From an uncultured Collinsella sp. (lineage in GTDB: Bacteria > Actinomycetota > Coriobacteriia > Coriobacteriales > Coriobacteriaceae), in contig CAKUHA010000002.1 of assembly GCA_934655755.1 (NCBI GenBank), positions 62,001 to 126,000 on the forward strand: DNA of 64,000 bases. Direction: 5' to 3'. The stretch's first letter is position 1, and each line of letters opens with the position of its first letter. This document shows, in pieces, positions 56,334 to 62,958 of this stretch. Under the pieces are notes generated by a model, which was given only the letters and a program-made list of their open reading frames with translations, ran no database searches and was not told the DNA's origin. Made by a program: the position numbers and the translations under genes.

Positions 56334-57143
56334 CTACTGCGGCTGCTTGCCGATATATGCGAGAATTCCGCCGTCGACGTAGAGGATGTGGCCGTTGACG
56401 AAGTTCGAGGCATCGGAGGCCAGGAACACGGCGGGGCCCTTCAGATCCTCGGGCGTGCCCCAACGGGCGGCCGGGGTCTTGGCGATGATGAACTGGTCAA
56501 ACGGGTGACGGCTGCCGTCGGGCTGCGTCTCGCGCAGCGGCGCGGTCTGCGGCGTGGCGATATAGCCAGGCCCAATGCCGTTGCACTGGATGTTGGCCTC
56601 GCCAAACTCGGAGCAGATGTTCTTGGTGAGCATCTTCAGACCGCCCTTAGCGGCGGCGTAGCCGGCGATGGTCTCGCGGCCAAGCTCGCTCATCATCGAG
56701 CAGATGTTGATGATCTTGCCGTGACCCTTGGCGATCATACCGGGCAGGCAGGCCTTGGAGACGATGAACGGGGCGTTAAGGTCGATGTCGACGACGCGAC
56801 GGAAGTCCTCGGCGCTCATGTCGAGCATGGGGGTGCGCTGGATAACACCGGCGTTGTTGACCAGGATGTCGGGCGTGGTGCCAAAATCGGCCTCGATCTT
56901 GGCGACGAGCTCGGCGACGACGGTCTCGTCGGTGACGTCGGCCACATAGCCGTGAGCCTCAAAGCCCAGCTCGCGGTAGTGCTTCTCGGCCTCGGCGACC
57001 TTGTCGGCGTGACGTGCGTTATAGGCGATCTTGGCGCCGGCCTCGCCGAGCGCCTCGGCAATGGCCATGCCAATGCCATAGGTGGCGCCGGTCACGAGCG
57101 CGACCTTGCCATCCAGGCGGAAGCTGTCCATAAGATCAGACAT
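56334..57143 (-). CDS. kduD: SDR-family 2-dehydro-3-deoxy-D-gluconate dehydrogenase (KduD/DhuD)
   Basis: 269-residue short-chain dehydrogenase. The cofactor loop is TGATYGIGMAIAEAL (about 19-33), the catalytic YxxxK is in GYAAAKGG with Ser in INICSMMSELGRE, and NNAG is present. It would interconvert 2,5-diketo-3-deoxygluconate and KDG. Gluconate 5-dehydrogenase is the alternative, but the uronate operators upstream and the RpiB-type isomerase downstream favour KduD/DhuD. The start is the ATG at 57143 with GAAAGGATC before it. Confidence 0.87.
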   Translation of the reverse strand: MSDLMDSFRLDGKVALVTGATYGIGMAIAEALGEAGAKIAYNARHADKVAEAEKHYRELGFEAHGYVADVTDETVVAELVAKIEADFGTTPDILVNNAGVIQRTPMLDMSAEDFRRVVDIDLNAPFIVSKACLPGMIAKGHGKIINICSMMSELGRETIAGYAAAKGGLKMLTKNICSEFGEANIQCNGIGPGYIATPQTAPLRETQPDGSRHPFDQFIIAKTPAARWGTPEDLKGPAVFLASDASNFVNGHILYVDGGILAYIGKQPQ

Positions 57144-57159
57144 AGCGATCCTTTCAAAA

Positions 57160-57281
57160 GAAACGTTCATCTATATAAGTCTTGCTTCTAATACAAGCTC
57201 AGTATAGGAGAAGTGAAGGAATTAACGCCCCTATTCTCCTAAAAATAGGTGAACGTTCACTTTTAAAAGGTGAACGGTTGA
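57160..57281 (-). promoter_or_regulatory. kduD promoter region with uronate operators
   Basis: A full AGGTGAACGTTCAC operator lies at 57248-57260, a degenerate TGAACGGTTGA next to it (57271), and a half-conserved AAACGTTCAT at 57161-57170, about 20 bp before the start codon. TATACT on the - strand (near 57205) may be the -10. This places kduD and the isomerase in the uronate regulon. Confidence 0.65.
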
Positions 57282-57301
57282 AATCGGTTGTTGCGATGTC
57301 C

Positions 57302-57559
57302 TTACTCGTTTTTCGCCTGCGCTCCTTCCGCGATCATGTTGCGGTTGTAGACCAGGTGCAGATACATCGCATCGTGCGCGGCGGTGGGGTTGCGCGCAGC
57401 GATGGCGTCGGCCACGCCGCGGTGCGTGCGGATGGTCTCCTCGACGAGCTTTTTGCCCGTAACGTCGATAAAGAGGGGAACAGATGCCTTGAGCACGCCC
57501 ATCAGGCGGGGAATGATGAGGTTTCCGCCATTCAGGGTGGCTACATGGAGTAGCGCCCG
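57302..57559 (-). pseudogene. Truncated GntR-family regulator (FCD domain fragment)
   Basis: About 85 codons encode the C-terminal end of an FCD effector domain: GGNLIIPRLMGVLKA, then THRGVADAIAARNPTAAHDAMYLHLVYNR, ending NE-stop. The winged helix-turn-helix and the first half of the FCD domain are absent; upstream sequence gives way to a terminator and an operator array. It probably was the uronate GntR regulator (UxuR/KdgR type) beside kduD and has decayed by 5' deletion. Confidence 0.7.
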
Positions 57560-57596
57560 TACGCATCGATTTTCCCTCTCATAGATGCGTGGCACA

Positions 57597-57632
57597 AAGA
57601 GCCCCGAGTTCATACGAGCTCGGGGCTCTTTT
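57597..57632. terminator. Bidirectional terminator between the GntR remnant and the AlbA_2 gene
   Basis: AAAGAGCCCCGAG and CTCGGGGCTCTTTT flank a short loop; U-runs are present on both strands. Confidence 0.75.
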
Positions 57633-57655
57633 CGTCTGGATTGCAGACGTATTGC

Positions 57656-57788
57656 CAGACGAAAACGATTTGCGTCTGACGAATAACAAGACGAAAGCGA
57701 AATTTGCGTCTCAAAATCAGACGTAAACCATACGAAAACAGTTTGCGTCTGGTAAAAATCAGTACGCAAACGGTTTTCGTCTTATAAT
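57656..57788 (+). promoter_or_regulatory. Four-site operator array and promoter of the AlbA_2 gene
   Basis: A 23-bp partial palindrome, consensus AGACGAAAACNNTTTGCGTCT, occurs at 57656-57678, 57689-57711, 57729-57751 and (inverted) 57761-57783, with an extra half-site at 57719. The last copy abuts TATAAT (57783-57788), the likely -10, 39 bp before the start codon. The array is AT-rich compared with its surroundings and almost certainly binds a dedicated repressor, possibly the AlbA_2 protein itself. Confidence 0.75.
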
Positions 57789-57826
57789 ACGATTCAAATG
57801 AGTGTGAAAAGAGAGGTGCCGCGCGT

Positions 57827-59080
57827 ATGGTTGTTAGAGAAAGTCCTACCGTCGAATACAAGGAGAGCGTCACGCCGACGTTTCTTAAAACGGTGAGCGC
57901 CTATGCAAACTATGGGACAGGCAAGATCGAGTTTGGTGTTGACGACGAGGGCGTTGCAGTCGGTCTTGCGGATCCAGTCGCTGAATGCCTGCGCATCGAA
58001 AATATGATTAATGACAGCTTGGATCCCGCGCCCCGCTACTCGCTTGAGCCCGATGAGAAACACGGGACCGTAATCCTTACGGTTTATGAGGGCCAGGACA
58101 AACCCTATCGAAGCAAGGGAAAGGCCTATAGGCGTAACGATTCGGCGACGGTGGAGGTCAACCGGTTTGAGTATGGCAGACTGACGCTAGAGGGCAGCAA
58201 TTTGACGTTCGATGCGCTCACTTCGGCTCGGCAAGACCTGAGCTTTCATACGCTCGAGCATAAGTGCGTTGAACATCTCGGCATTTCCGAGCTAACGTCG
58301 GATATCATGCGTACGCTTCGTTTGCTCGGCAGGGACGGCTATACCAATGCCGCGGCGATTTTGGCGGATAAGAACGACTTCCCCGGCATCGACTGCGTCC
58401 GTTTTGGCGATACCGAGGATGTGATTCTGGATCGCGAGACGGCGACGGGTCTATCTGCAATTGAGCAGGTGGACAGGGCGGTGGCCATGTTTGCACGCTA
58501 CTACCGTTATGAGCGTATCGAGGGGATGGAACGCGTCCAAACCGATCGAATTCCTCTTGAGGCGTTCCGCGAAGCTGTTGCAAATGCTCTGGTACATCGG
58601 ACGTGGGATGTGCAAGCGAATGTTCAGGTTGCCCTGTACAATGACCGCATCGTTGTGACTTCGCCGGGATCGCTGCCCGCCGGCTTGACGACGGAGCAAT
58701 ACCTGTATGGGCAAATATCCGTGCTCCGAAATCCAATTGTTGCCGAGGTCTTTTTAAAGCTGGATTACATCGAGAAGTTCGGTACGGGAATCGCACGAAT
58801 CAGGCGTGCGTATCGGGATTCTTTGAGCCAGCCGGTATTTGATGTTCGTGGCGGCATGGTGGCCGTCACATTGCCCGTTATCGATGCCTTTGAAGGGTCT
58901 GAGGAAGAGGTCCAGGTTCTCAAGGCTTTGTCAGGCGGACGAATACTGTCGCGGGGCGAGATTGAGCAACAGACAGGCTTGAGCCGCACGCGCACGTTGG
59001 CGGCGCTTGAATCTCTGCTCAACCGAAACTCGATCGTAAGGCGGGGGACAGGACGCGCCACGAAATACGAGCGCGCATAG
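57827..59080 (+). CDS. AlbA_2 (Schlafen-type) domain regulator with GHKL-like and winged-helix domains
   Basis: 417 residues in three parts. Residues 1-120 form an AlbA_2/Schlafen putative nucleic-acid-binding domain (ESPTVEYKESVTPTFLKTVSAYANYGTGKIEFGVDD). About 240-350 is a HATPase_c_4-like module: EAFREAVANALVHRTW, VVTSPGSLPAG, GTGIARIRRAY. The last 50 residues are a winged helix-turn-helix (ILSRGEIEQQTGLSRTRTLAALESLL). Proteins of this kind are annotated as RecG-like ATP-binding regulators; physiological roles are mostly unknown. GAGAGGTG precedes the ATG. Its own promoter carries four operators. Lower GC than neighbours suggests acquisition. Confidence 0.85.
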   Translation: MVVRESPTVEYKESVTPTFLKTVSAYANYGTGKIEFGVDDEGVAVGLADPVAECLRIENMINDSLDPAPRYSLEPDEKHGTVILTVYEGQDKPYRSKGKAYRRNDSATVEVNRFEYGRLTLEGSNLTFDALTSARQDLSFHTLEHKCVEHLGISELTSDIMRTLRLLGRDGYTNAAAILADKNDFPGIDCVRFGDTEDVILDRETATGLSAIEQVDRAVAMFARYYRYERIEGMERVQTDRIPLEAFREAVANALVHRTWDVQANVQVALYNDRIVVTSPGSLPAGLTTEQYLYGQISVLRNPIVAEVFLKLDYIEKFGTGIARIRRAYRDSLSQPVFDVRGGMVAVTLPVIDAFEGSEEEVQVLKALSGGRILSRGEIEQQTGLSRTRTLAALESLLNRNSIVRRGTGRATKYERA

Positions 59081-59103
59081 GCCAAAAGAGCCATATTGCA
59101 AGA

Positions 59104-59133
59104 CAGGCCCAAGCCTTTGCTGGCTTGGGCCTG
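59104..59133 (+). terminator. Hairpin after the AlbA_2 gene
   Basis: CAGGCCCAAGCC, loop, GGCTTGGGCCTG, followed by TTGTATGTT; 23 bp after the stop. Confidence 0.6.
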
Positions 59134-59170
59134 TTGTATGTTGGCTGGCAGCGGTCGATTTAGAGCAAGA

Positions 59171-59207
59171 TATAGCAACGTATAGCGAGGTATAGCAACG
59201 TATAGCG
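59171..59207. repeat. Short tandem repeat with 10-bp TATAGC period
   Basis: TATAGCAACGTATAGCG occurs twice (59171, 59191), so TATAGC recurs at 59171, 59181, 59191 and 59201. It sits between two convergent genes. Confidence 0.6.
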
Positions 59208-59232
59208 CTGCTCGTGAGTCCTTGCGGTGGCG

Positions 59233-59913
59233 CTATTTTTCAAATGCCGCGCGGATGAAGCGCTGGGCGAATAGCTTGTTGGCGACGTTGATGACGTGGC
59301 CCAAGAACAGTGCCGAGATGGCGGTCGTGACGCCAAAGCCGCCCAGGTTGTGCATAAAAACCAGCGACAGCGCGAGCGAGGCGGCGACATGCGAGCAATC
59401 GAATACGACCTTCACATCGCCAAAGCGGCGTTTGAGTTTTTCGGCAATGACCTGCACCAGACCGTCGGGCGCGTTGGGAACGACGCCCATGTTGACGACG
59501 AGGCTCACGCCAAACGCGGTGATGGCAAGCGAGAGCAGCATGGTCGCAACCTGTGCCGGTAGCGCGGTGGGGTGCAGAGGGTTAACGTTCATAAAGAAAT
59601 CGGTAAAGCCGCCGATCAGCGTTGAGAAAAAGAGCTCGAGCAAAATGCGCGGCTGAAACTCGCGGCGCAAGATGGCTGCCTGTGCGGCGATGTATGCGAC
59701 GTAGGTTGCGGTGATCCAAAAGCCGAGTGTCTTGCCGGTGAGCATGGACAGTGTCGTGGCAAAACAAGTGAGTGCGGCAACGCCCAGGCCCGATGCGGTC
59801 TGAATGCTCATGCCGAGGGCGAGCGTCGCAACACCCGCCAGATACATCAGCATTCTGATGACGGTATGGCACCAGTCGATCTTCTCGCCATTCATGATGA
59901 TGAGCGGTCGCAT
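59233..59913 (-). CDS. YczE/YyaS/YitT-like integral membrane protein
   Basis: 226 residues, about five to six membrane helices: RMLMYLAGVATLALGMSIQTASGLG, then IGGFTDFFMN and VNMGVVPNAPDGLVQ. The family (COG2364-like) is of unknown function; YczE is linked to surfactin production in Bacillus. The start is the ATG at 59913 with GAAAGGACGGG upstream; a longer reading frame would run into the structured leader. The leader on the - strand carries an RNA-like element that is duplicated in front of eda, and the region further upstream has uronate-type and other operators, so a role in uronate metabolism or transport is worth considering. Confidence 0.82.
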   Translation of the reverse strand: MRPLIIMNGEKIDWCHTVIRMLMYLAGVATLALGMSIQTASGLGVAALTCFATTLSMLTGKTLGFWITATYVAYIAAQAAILRREFQPRILLELFFSTLIGGFTDFFMNVNPLHPTALPAQVATMLLSLAITAFGVSLVVNMGVVPNAPDGLVQVIAEKLKRRFGDVKVVFDCSHVAASLALSLVFMHNLGGFGVTTAISALFLGHVINVANKLFAQRFIRAAFEK

Positions 59914-59934
59914 GTTGCTACCCGTCCTTTCGGT

Positions 59935-60058
59935 TGTGAAGAAAAAAGCTGACCTGGGCCGGCAAAAGAGGGTTATCGAAGGCACTGCTGTAAAAGCAGA
60001 AAAGCCGGCCCCACGGTCAGTCGTCTAGAAAGTGTCTCGCTGTGCCGGAATGGGACTG
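59935..60058 (-). ncRNA. Candidate structured leader RNA, copy A (upstream of YczE-like gene)
   Basis: Read on the - strand: conserved 5' block AGTCCCATTCCGGC, outer stem GACTGACC/GGTCAGC, second stem GGGCCGGC/GCCGGCCC, apical stem CTGCT/CAGCAG, and a conserved joining strand GCAGTGCCTTCGATAACC. A TTTTTT run follows the outer stem, so the fold could terminate transcription. It shares blocks and compensatory stem changes with the copy at 62752-62873. A Collinsella-1 candidate RNA motif is known from the literature; I cannot tell whether this is the same. Confidence 0.65.
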
Positions 60059-60095
60059 AAGGGCCAACGAGACGGGAGAAAAGCGAATGACAGGA

Positions 60096-60151
60096 CGTGG
60101 GCAATAGGATGCCAAGATGGTAGGGTGCGTCTTAGCATCCTATTGCCCACG
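60096..60151. repeat. Inverted repeat in the YczE-HIT intergenic region
   Basis: CGTGGGCAATAGGATGC pairs perfectly with GCATCCTATTGCCCACG over 17 bp around a 22-bp loop. Confidence 0.65.
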
Positions 60152-60156
60152 CTTAA

Positions 60157-60170
60157 CGAAATCGGTTTCG
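60157..60170. promoter_or_regulatory. Operator-like palindrome CGAAATCGGTTTCG, copy 1
   Basis: Flanked to AACGAAATCGGTTTCGTT. The same 14-mer appears inverted at 60283-60296. The near-palindromic form with a central CG suits a LacI-type protein distinct from the TGAACGTTCA binder. Confidence 0.5.
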
Positions 60171-60224
60171 TTTGAGCCTTAGTATACGCACGGGATTACT
60201 TTTGCAAAGAGAAAAATAATAAAA

Positions 60225-60240
60225 AGGTGAACGTTCACCT
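60225..60240. promoter_or_regulatory. Perfect uronate operator AGGTGAACGTTCACCT
   Basis: A 16-bp perfect palindrome of the same type as at uxaC, between the YczE-like gene (-) and the HIT gene (+). It ties at least one of the two to the uronate regulon. Confidence 0.7.
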
Positions 60241-60282
60241 AATCGCAACAACTCGTTGGCGGTATCATGGCAAGGACATACT

Positions 60283-60296
60283 CGAAACCGATTTCG
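60283..60296. promoter_or_regulatory. Operator-like palindrome CGAAACCGATTTCG, copy 2
   Basis: Exact reverse complement of the site at 60157-60170, 126 bp away centre to centre, about 110 bp before the HIT gene. Confidence 0.5.
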
Positions 60297-60404
60297 CAAC
60301 GGTTGGAGAGCGCATCGTGTGTTCGTCGTGGACTGCCGGGCAGCTTGGTCGTGCCCGTCGGTCGCATTGCGGCGAACGCTTTCACCCGGATCGAAAGGAT
60401 CACC

Positions 60405-60839
60405 ATGGAACAGCACACCGATTGCTCGTACTGCATGTGCGGGACTGACAACACGCTCGTCGATGCCTTTGGCATCCCCATGCTCGACCTGCCCGCCAGC
60501 AAGCTCATCTTGTTTAAGGAGCAGAGCCACAAGGGTCGCGTGATCGTGGCCTCCAAGCAGCACGTCGATGACATCTCCTGCATGTCCGAGGAGGACGCCG
60601 CCGCCTTTATGGCCGATGTCCGCCATGTCGCCGCCGCGCTGCACAAGGCGTTCAACCCCGACAAGATCAACTTTGGTGCTTATGGTGACACCATGCATCA
60701 TCTGCATGTGCATATCGTCCCCAAGTACAAGGACGACCCGTTTGAGTTTGGCGACGTGTTTGCCATGAACCCCGGCCGCGTCACGCTCGAGCCGGCCCAA
60801 TACGACGAGATCGCCCAGGCAATTATCGCCAACTTGTAA
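60405..60839 (+). CDS. HIT-family nucleotide-binding protein
   Basis: 144 residues. The histidine triad is MHHLHVHIVPKYKDDPFEFG (about 96-115); an N-terminal CSYCMCG may bind zinc, as in Hint-like and galactose-1-phosphate uridylyltransferase-like HIT proteins. HIT proteins hydrolyse or transfer nucleoside monophosphates. The ATG at 60405 follows GAAAGGATC; an upstream in-frame ATG at 60267 would run through the operators and is rejected. Three operator-like sites precede it, which is unusual for a housekeeping HIT gene. Confidence 0.87.
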   Translation: MEQHTDCSYCMCGTDNTLVDAFGIPMLDLPASKLILFKEQSHKGRVIVASKQHVDDISCMSEEDAAAFMADVRHVAAALHKAFNPDKINFGAYGDTMHHLHVHIVPKYKDDPFEFGDVFAMNPGRVTLEPAQYDEIAQAIIANL

Positions 60840-60848
60840 AACCCCTTC

Positions 60849-60933
60849 GCCCCCATAAGCTGCGGTGAAATACGGACTGTTTAGCGGCTCCAGCGGCGCC
60901 ATCAGTCCCTATTTCACCGCAACTTATGGGGGC
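60849..60933. repeat. AGTTGCGGTG palindromic repeat, copy 4
   Basis: GCCCCCATAAG-CTGCGGTGAAATA pairs with TATTTCACCGCAACTTATGGGGGC; the inner CGGACTG/CAGTCC extends the stem. It ends the HIT transcript region and precedes the GntR gene. Confidence 0.8.
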
Positions 60934-60994
60934 AGGGGATGCGATAGTATTACGTGGTGGTATTTGACTAACCGAGGACTTATCCGAGGGCTTT

Positions 60995-61687
60995 ATGGAA
61001 CAGCACCAGCATTATCAGAGTCTGCAAGACCAGGCATACAACGCATTGCGCTCCAAGATCATCTATGCCGAGCTCAAGCCCGGCACGCGCCTTTCGGCGA
61101 TCGGTCTGGAAAAGGAGACGGGGATCGGGCGCACGCCCATCCGCGAGTCCTTTGTGCGTCTGCGCGAGCAGGAGCTGGTGGAAACGCGCCCTAAAAGCGG
61201 TACCTATGTCTCAAAGATCAACATGGAACGTGCCGAGAACGCCTGCTTTTTGCGCGAAAAGCTCGAGAGAAGTGTGCTGATCAAATGCTGCTCGGCTGCT
61301 ACGCTCGAGCAAAAGCGCCGGCTCGAGCAGATTCTCGCCGAGTCCGAGTCGCTTGACCATAGCGAGACACGCCGCTTCTTTGACCTAGACAACCTGTTCC
61401 ACGAGACGTGCTTTGAGATTGCCGGCCGCCACATGCTGTGGGATTGGATGAAGAGCATCAACACGCATTTTGAGCGGTATAACTGGCTGCGCGCGGTGTC
61501 ACAGGATCTGGATTGGGAGCCGATTCGTCGGCAACACCGCCGAATCCTCGAGGCCATTAAGGAAGGCGACACCGATGCGGCGAGCTATCTGGCGCAGACG
61601 CATCTGCATCTGATGCCCGAAGAGCAGGGCCCGGTTATCGCCTTGCATCCCGACTACTTTGAGCTGCCCAAAGACTCGTCCATCTAA
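60995..61687 (+). CDS. GntR-family (FCD) transcriptional regulator
   Basis: 230 residues. The N-terminal winged helix is LKPGTRLSAIGLEKETGIGRTPIRESFVRLREQELVETRPKSGTYVS (about 27-73). The C-terminal all-helical FCD domain has metal-ligand-type residues in FHETCFEIAG, RRQHRRILEAI and LAQTHLH. FCD regulators commonly sense organic acids, including uronates. It is close to eda-kdgK and kduD, so control of those genes is possible. A weak ribosome site (CGAGGG) precedes the ATG. Confidence 0.87.
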   Translation: MEQHQHYQSLQDQAYNALRSKIIYAELKPGTRLSAIGLEKETGIGRTPIRESFVRLREQELVETRPKSGTYVSKINMERAENACFLREKLERSVLIKCCSAATLEQKRRLEQILAESESLDHSETRRFFDLDNLFHETCFEIAGRHMLWDWMKSINTHFERYNWLRAVSQDLDWEPIRRQHRRILEAIKEGDTDAASYLAQTHLHLMPEEQGPVIALHPDYFELPKDSSI

Positions 61688-61701
61688 TCTATCCCCTCAT
61701 A

Positions 61702-61768
61702 AGTTGCGGTGGAATAGGGATTGTTTTGCGGCCCAGGCGGCGCAAGCAGTCCCTATTTCACCGCAACT
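61702..61768. repeat. AGTTGCGGTG palindromic repeat, copy 5
   Basis: AGTTGCGGTGGAATAGGGA pairs with TCCCTATTTCACCGCAACT, including one G-T pair; the loop has TTGTTTTGCGGCC. Confidence 0.8.
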
Positions 61769-61795
61769 GCGTTGGGGCATGGTCGGGGCACAAAG

Positions 61796-61860
61796 ATGCG
61801 GTGCCGTTTGGAGGAACAGACCGGAAGCAAGGGGGTCGATTCCTCCAGACGGCACCGCAT
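61796..61860. repeat. Inverted repeat with ATGCGGTGCCGT arms
   Basis: ATGCGGTGCCGTTTGGAGGAA pairs with TTCCTCCAGACGGCACCGCAT apart from one mismatch, with a 23-bp loop. No gene overlaps it. Confidence 0.6.
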
Positions 61861-61912
61861 TGGTGTTGGCGCTCTGGATTATGTTGGAGCAAAGATTCGG
61901 CCGAGGGAAATA

Positions 61913-62011
61913 AAGCGGCTCGGGGGCGTGTCGCTTCCGTCACGTTCTATCAGCATACAAGACGGTTTCGGTTCTTGTCCGTGACGGAAACGGCACGCTT
62001 CCGAGCCGCTT
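61913..62011. repeat. 99-bp inverted repeat before the eda terminator
   Basis: AAGCGGCTCGG...TTCCGTCACG pairs with CGTGACGGAA...CCGAGCCGCTT with two short internal loops. It resembles the 16966/19396 type in scale but lacks their shared loop. The gap 61688-62061 holds only this, the two preceding repeats and a terminator. Confidence 0.6.
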
Positions 62012-62012
62012 C

Positions 62013-62046
62013 AAAAATGGGGGTGCGGTCTAGGTCGCACCCCCAC
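62013..62046 (-). terminator. Terminator of eda
   Basis: On the - strand GTGGGGGTGCGAC, loop, ACCGCACCCCCAT then TTTTTG; 16 bp after the eda stop. Confidence 0.88.
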
Positions 62047-62061
62047 GATAGAGAGCTAGGT

Positions 62062-62703
62062 CTAGGCGCGGACCTTCTTGACGACGTCCATTGCCTCGCG
62101 AGCGATCTGCTCGACCTTGGAGAAGTCGCCGTCGGCGAACAGGGCCGGCTTGACCATCCAGGTGCCACCACAGGCGATGATGGCGGAGGAGCTCAGGTAC
62201 TCCTCGACGTTAGCGGTGCTCACGCCGCCGGTGGGCATAAAGCGGTGACCGACAAACGGAGCAGCGAGGGCCTTGATGGTGTTGAGGCCGCCGTACTGGG
62301 CTGCCGGGAAGAACTTGGTGACCTTGAGGCCCAGGTTGACGGCAGCGGTGACCTCGGAGGGAGTCACGGCGCCGGGCAGCACGGGCAGGTCGATGTCGAT
62401 GCAGTGCTTGACGACGTCCTCGTTGTAGCCCGGGGAGACGATGAACTTGGCGCCGGCGGCACGGGCCTGCTCAACCTGCTCGACGGTCAGGACGGTACCG
62501 GCGCCCACGCACATCTCGGGCTCGGCATCGGCCATAGCGGCGATGCACTCGGCAGCGCAAGCGGTGCGGAAGGTGACCTCAGCGGACTTCATGCCGGCGG
62601 CCATCAGGGCGTGAGCGAGCGGAGCGGCGTCCTCGACCTTGTCGAGCACGACGACCGGCACAATGCCCAGGGACTCAAGCGTGGTGTAGAACTGATCGAA
62701 CAT
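62062..62703 (-). CDS. eda: KDPG/KHG aldolase
   Basis: 213-residue class I aldolase splitting 2-keto-3-deoxy-6-phosphogluconate into pyruvate and glyceraldehyde-3-phosphate. The catalytic Glu is in AEVTFRT, the phosphate/pyruvate loop in CVGAGTVLT, FIVSPGYNEDVV is conserved, and the Schiff-base Lys lies in KVTKFFPA; RFMPTGGVS closes the barrel. The start is the ATG at 62703 with GAAAGGAAC upstream. It follows kdgK on the same strand after 255 bp that contain a structured leader RNA candidate. Confidence 0.95.
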   Translation of the reverse strand: MFDQFYTTLESLGIVPVVVLDKVEDAAPLAHALMAAGMKSAEVTFRTACAAECIAAMADAEPEMCVGAGTVLTVEQVEQARAAGAKFIVSPGYNEDVVKHCIDIDLPVLPGAVTPSEVTAAVNLGLKVTKFFPAAQYGGLNTIKALAAPFVGHRFMPTGGVSTANVEEYLSSSAIIACGGTWMVKPALFADGDFSKVEQIAREAMDVVKKVRA

Positions 62704-62751
62704 GATGTTCCTTTCGATGTGCGGCGCGCGGGTGCGCGTAATTGCTAAAGA

Positions 62752-62873
62752 AGATTGGCCATGAGCCGGTTCCGGATTGGTTATCGGAGGCACTGCTTGG
62801 GTCACAAGCAATTTCGGAACCGGCTACGAGGCCAGTCGTGAAGGAATGCCAGGCAGAGCCGGAATGGGACTAA
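62752..62873 (-). ncRNA. Candidate structured leader RNA, copy B (between kdgK and eda)
   Basis: On the - strand: AGTCCCATTCCGGC, outer stem GACTGGCC/GGCCAATC, second stem AGCCGGTTCCG/CGGAACCGGCT, apical stem GCTTG/CAAGC, and the joining strand GCAGTGCCTCCGATAACC. Stems differ in sequence from copy A but keep pairing, and unpaired blocks are conserved. It ends about 50 bp before the eda ATG. Just upstream a GCGGGCTGCAG/CTGCAGCCCGC hairpin (62904-62941) may end the kdgK transcript. Confidence 0.65.
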
Positions 62874-62958
62874 GTGGTTCTATCTGGCCGGAGGAGTCGG
62901 GGAGCGGGCTGCAGGGGTATGGGTATGGAAAACTGCAGCCCGCGGAATGGGGAACGAA

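Noticed and set aside
57656-57783. The repeated AGACGAAAAC units as a CRISPR array
   Set aside because: Units are palindromic operator-like sites of 23 bp with 9-17 bp gaps, one inverted, and no cas genes are near.
59914-59985. Longer YczE-like protein starting at 59985
   Set aside because: The extra 24 residues fall in the structured leader and lack similarity; the ATG at 59913 has GAAAGGACGGG.
60267-60404. N-terminal extension of the HIT protein from an upstream ATG
   Set aside because: It would cover operator sequences and add 46 non-homologous residues; the ATG at 60405 has a good ribosome site.
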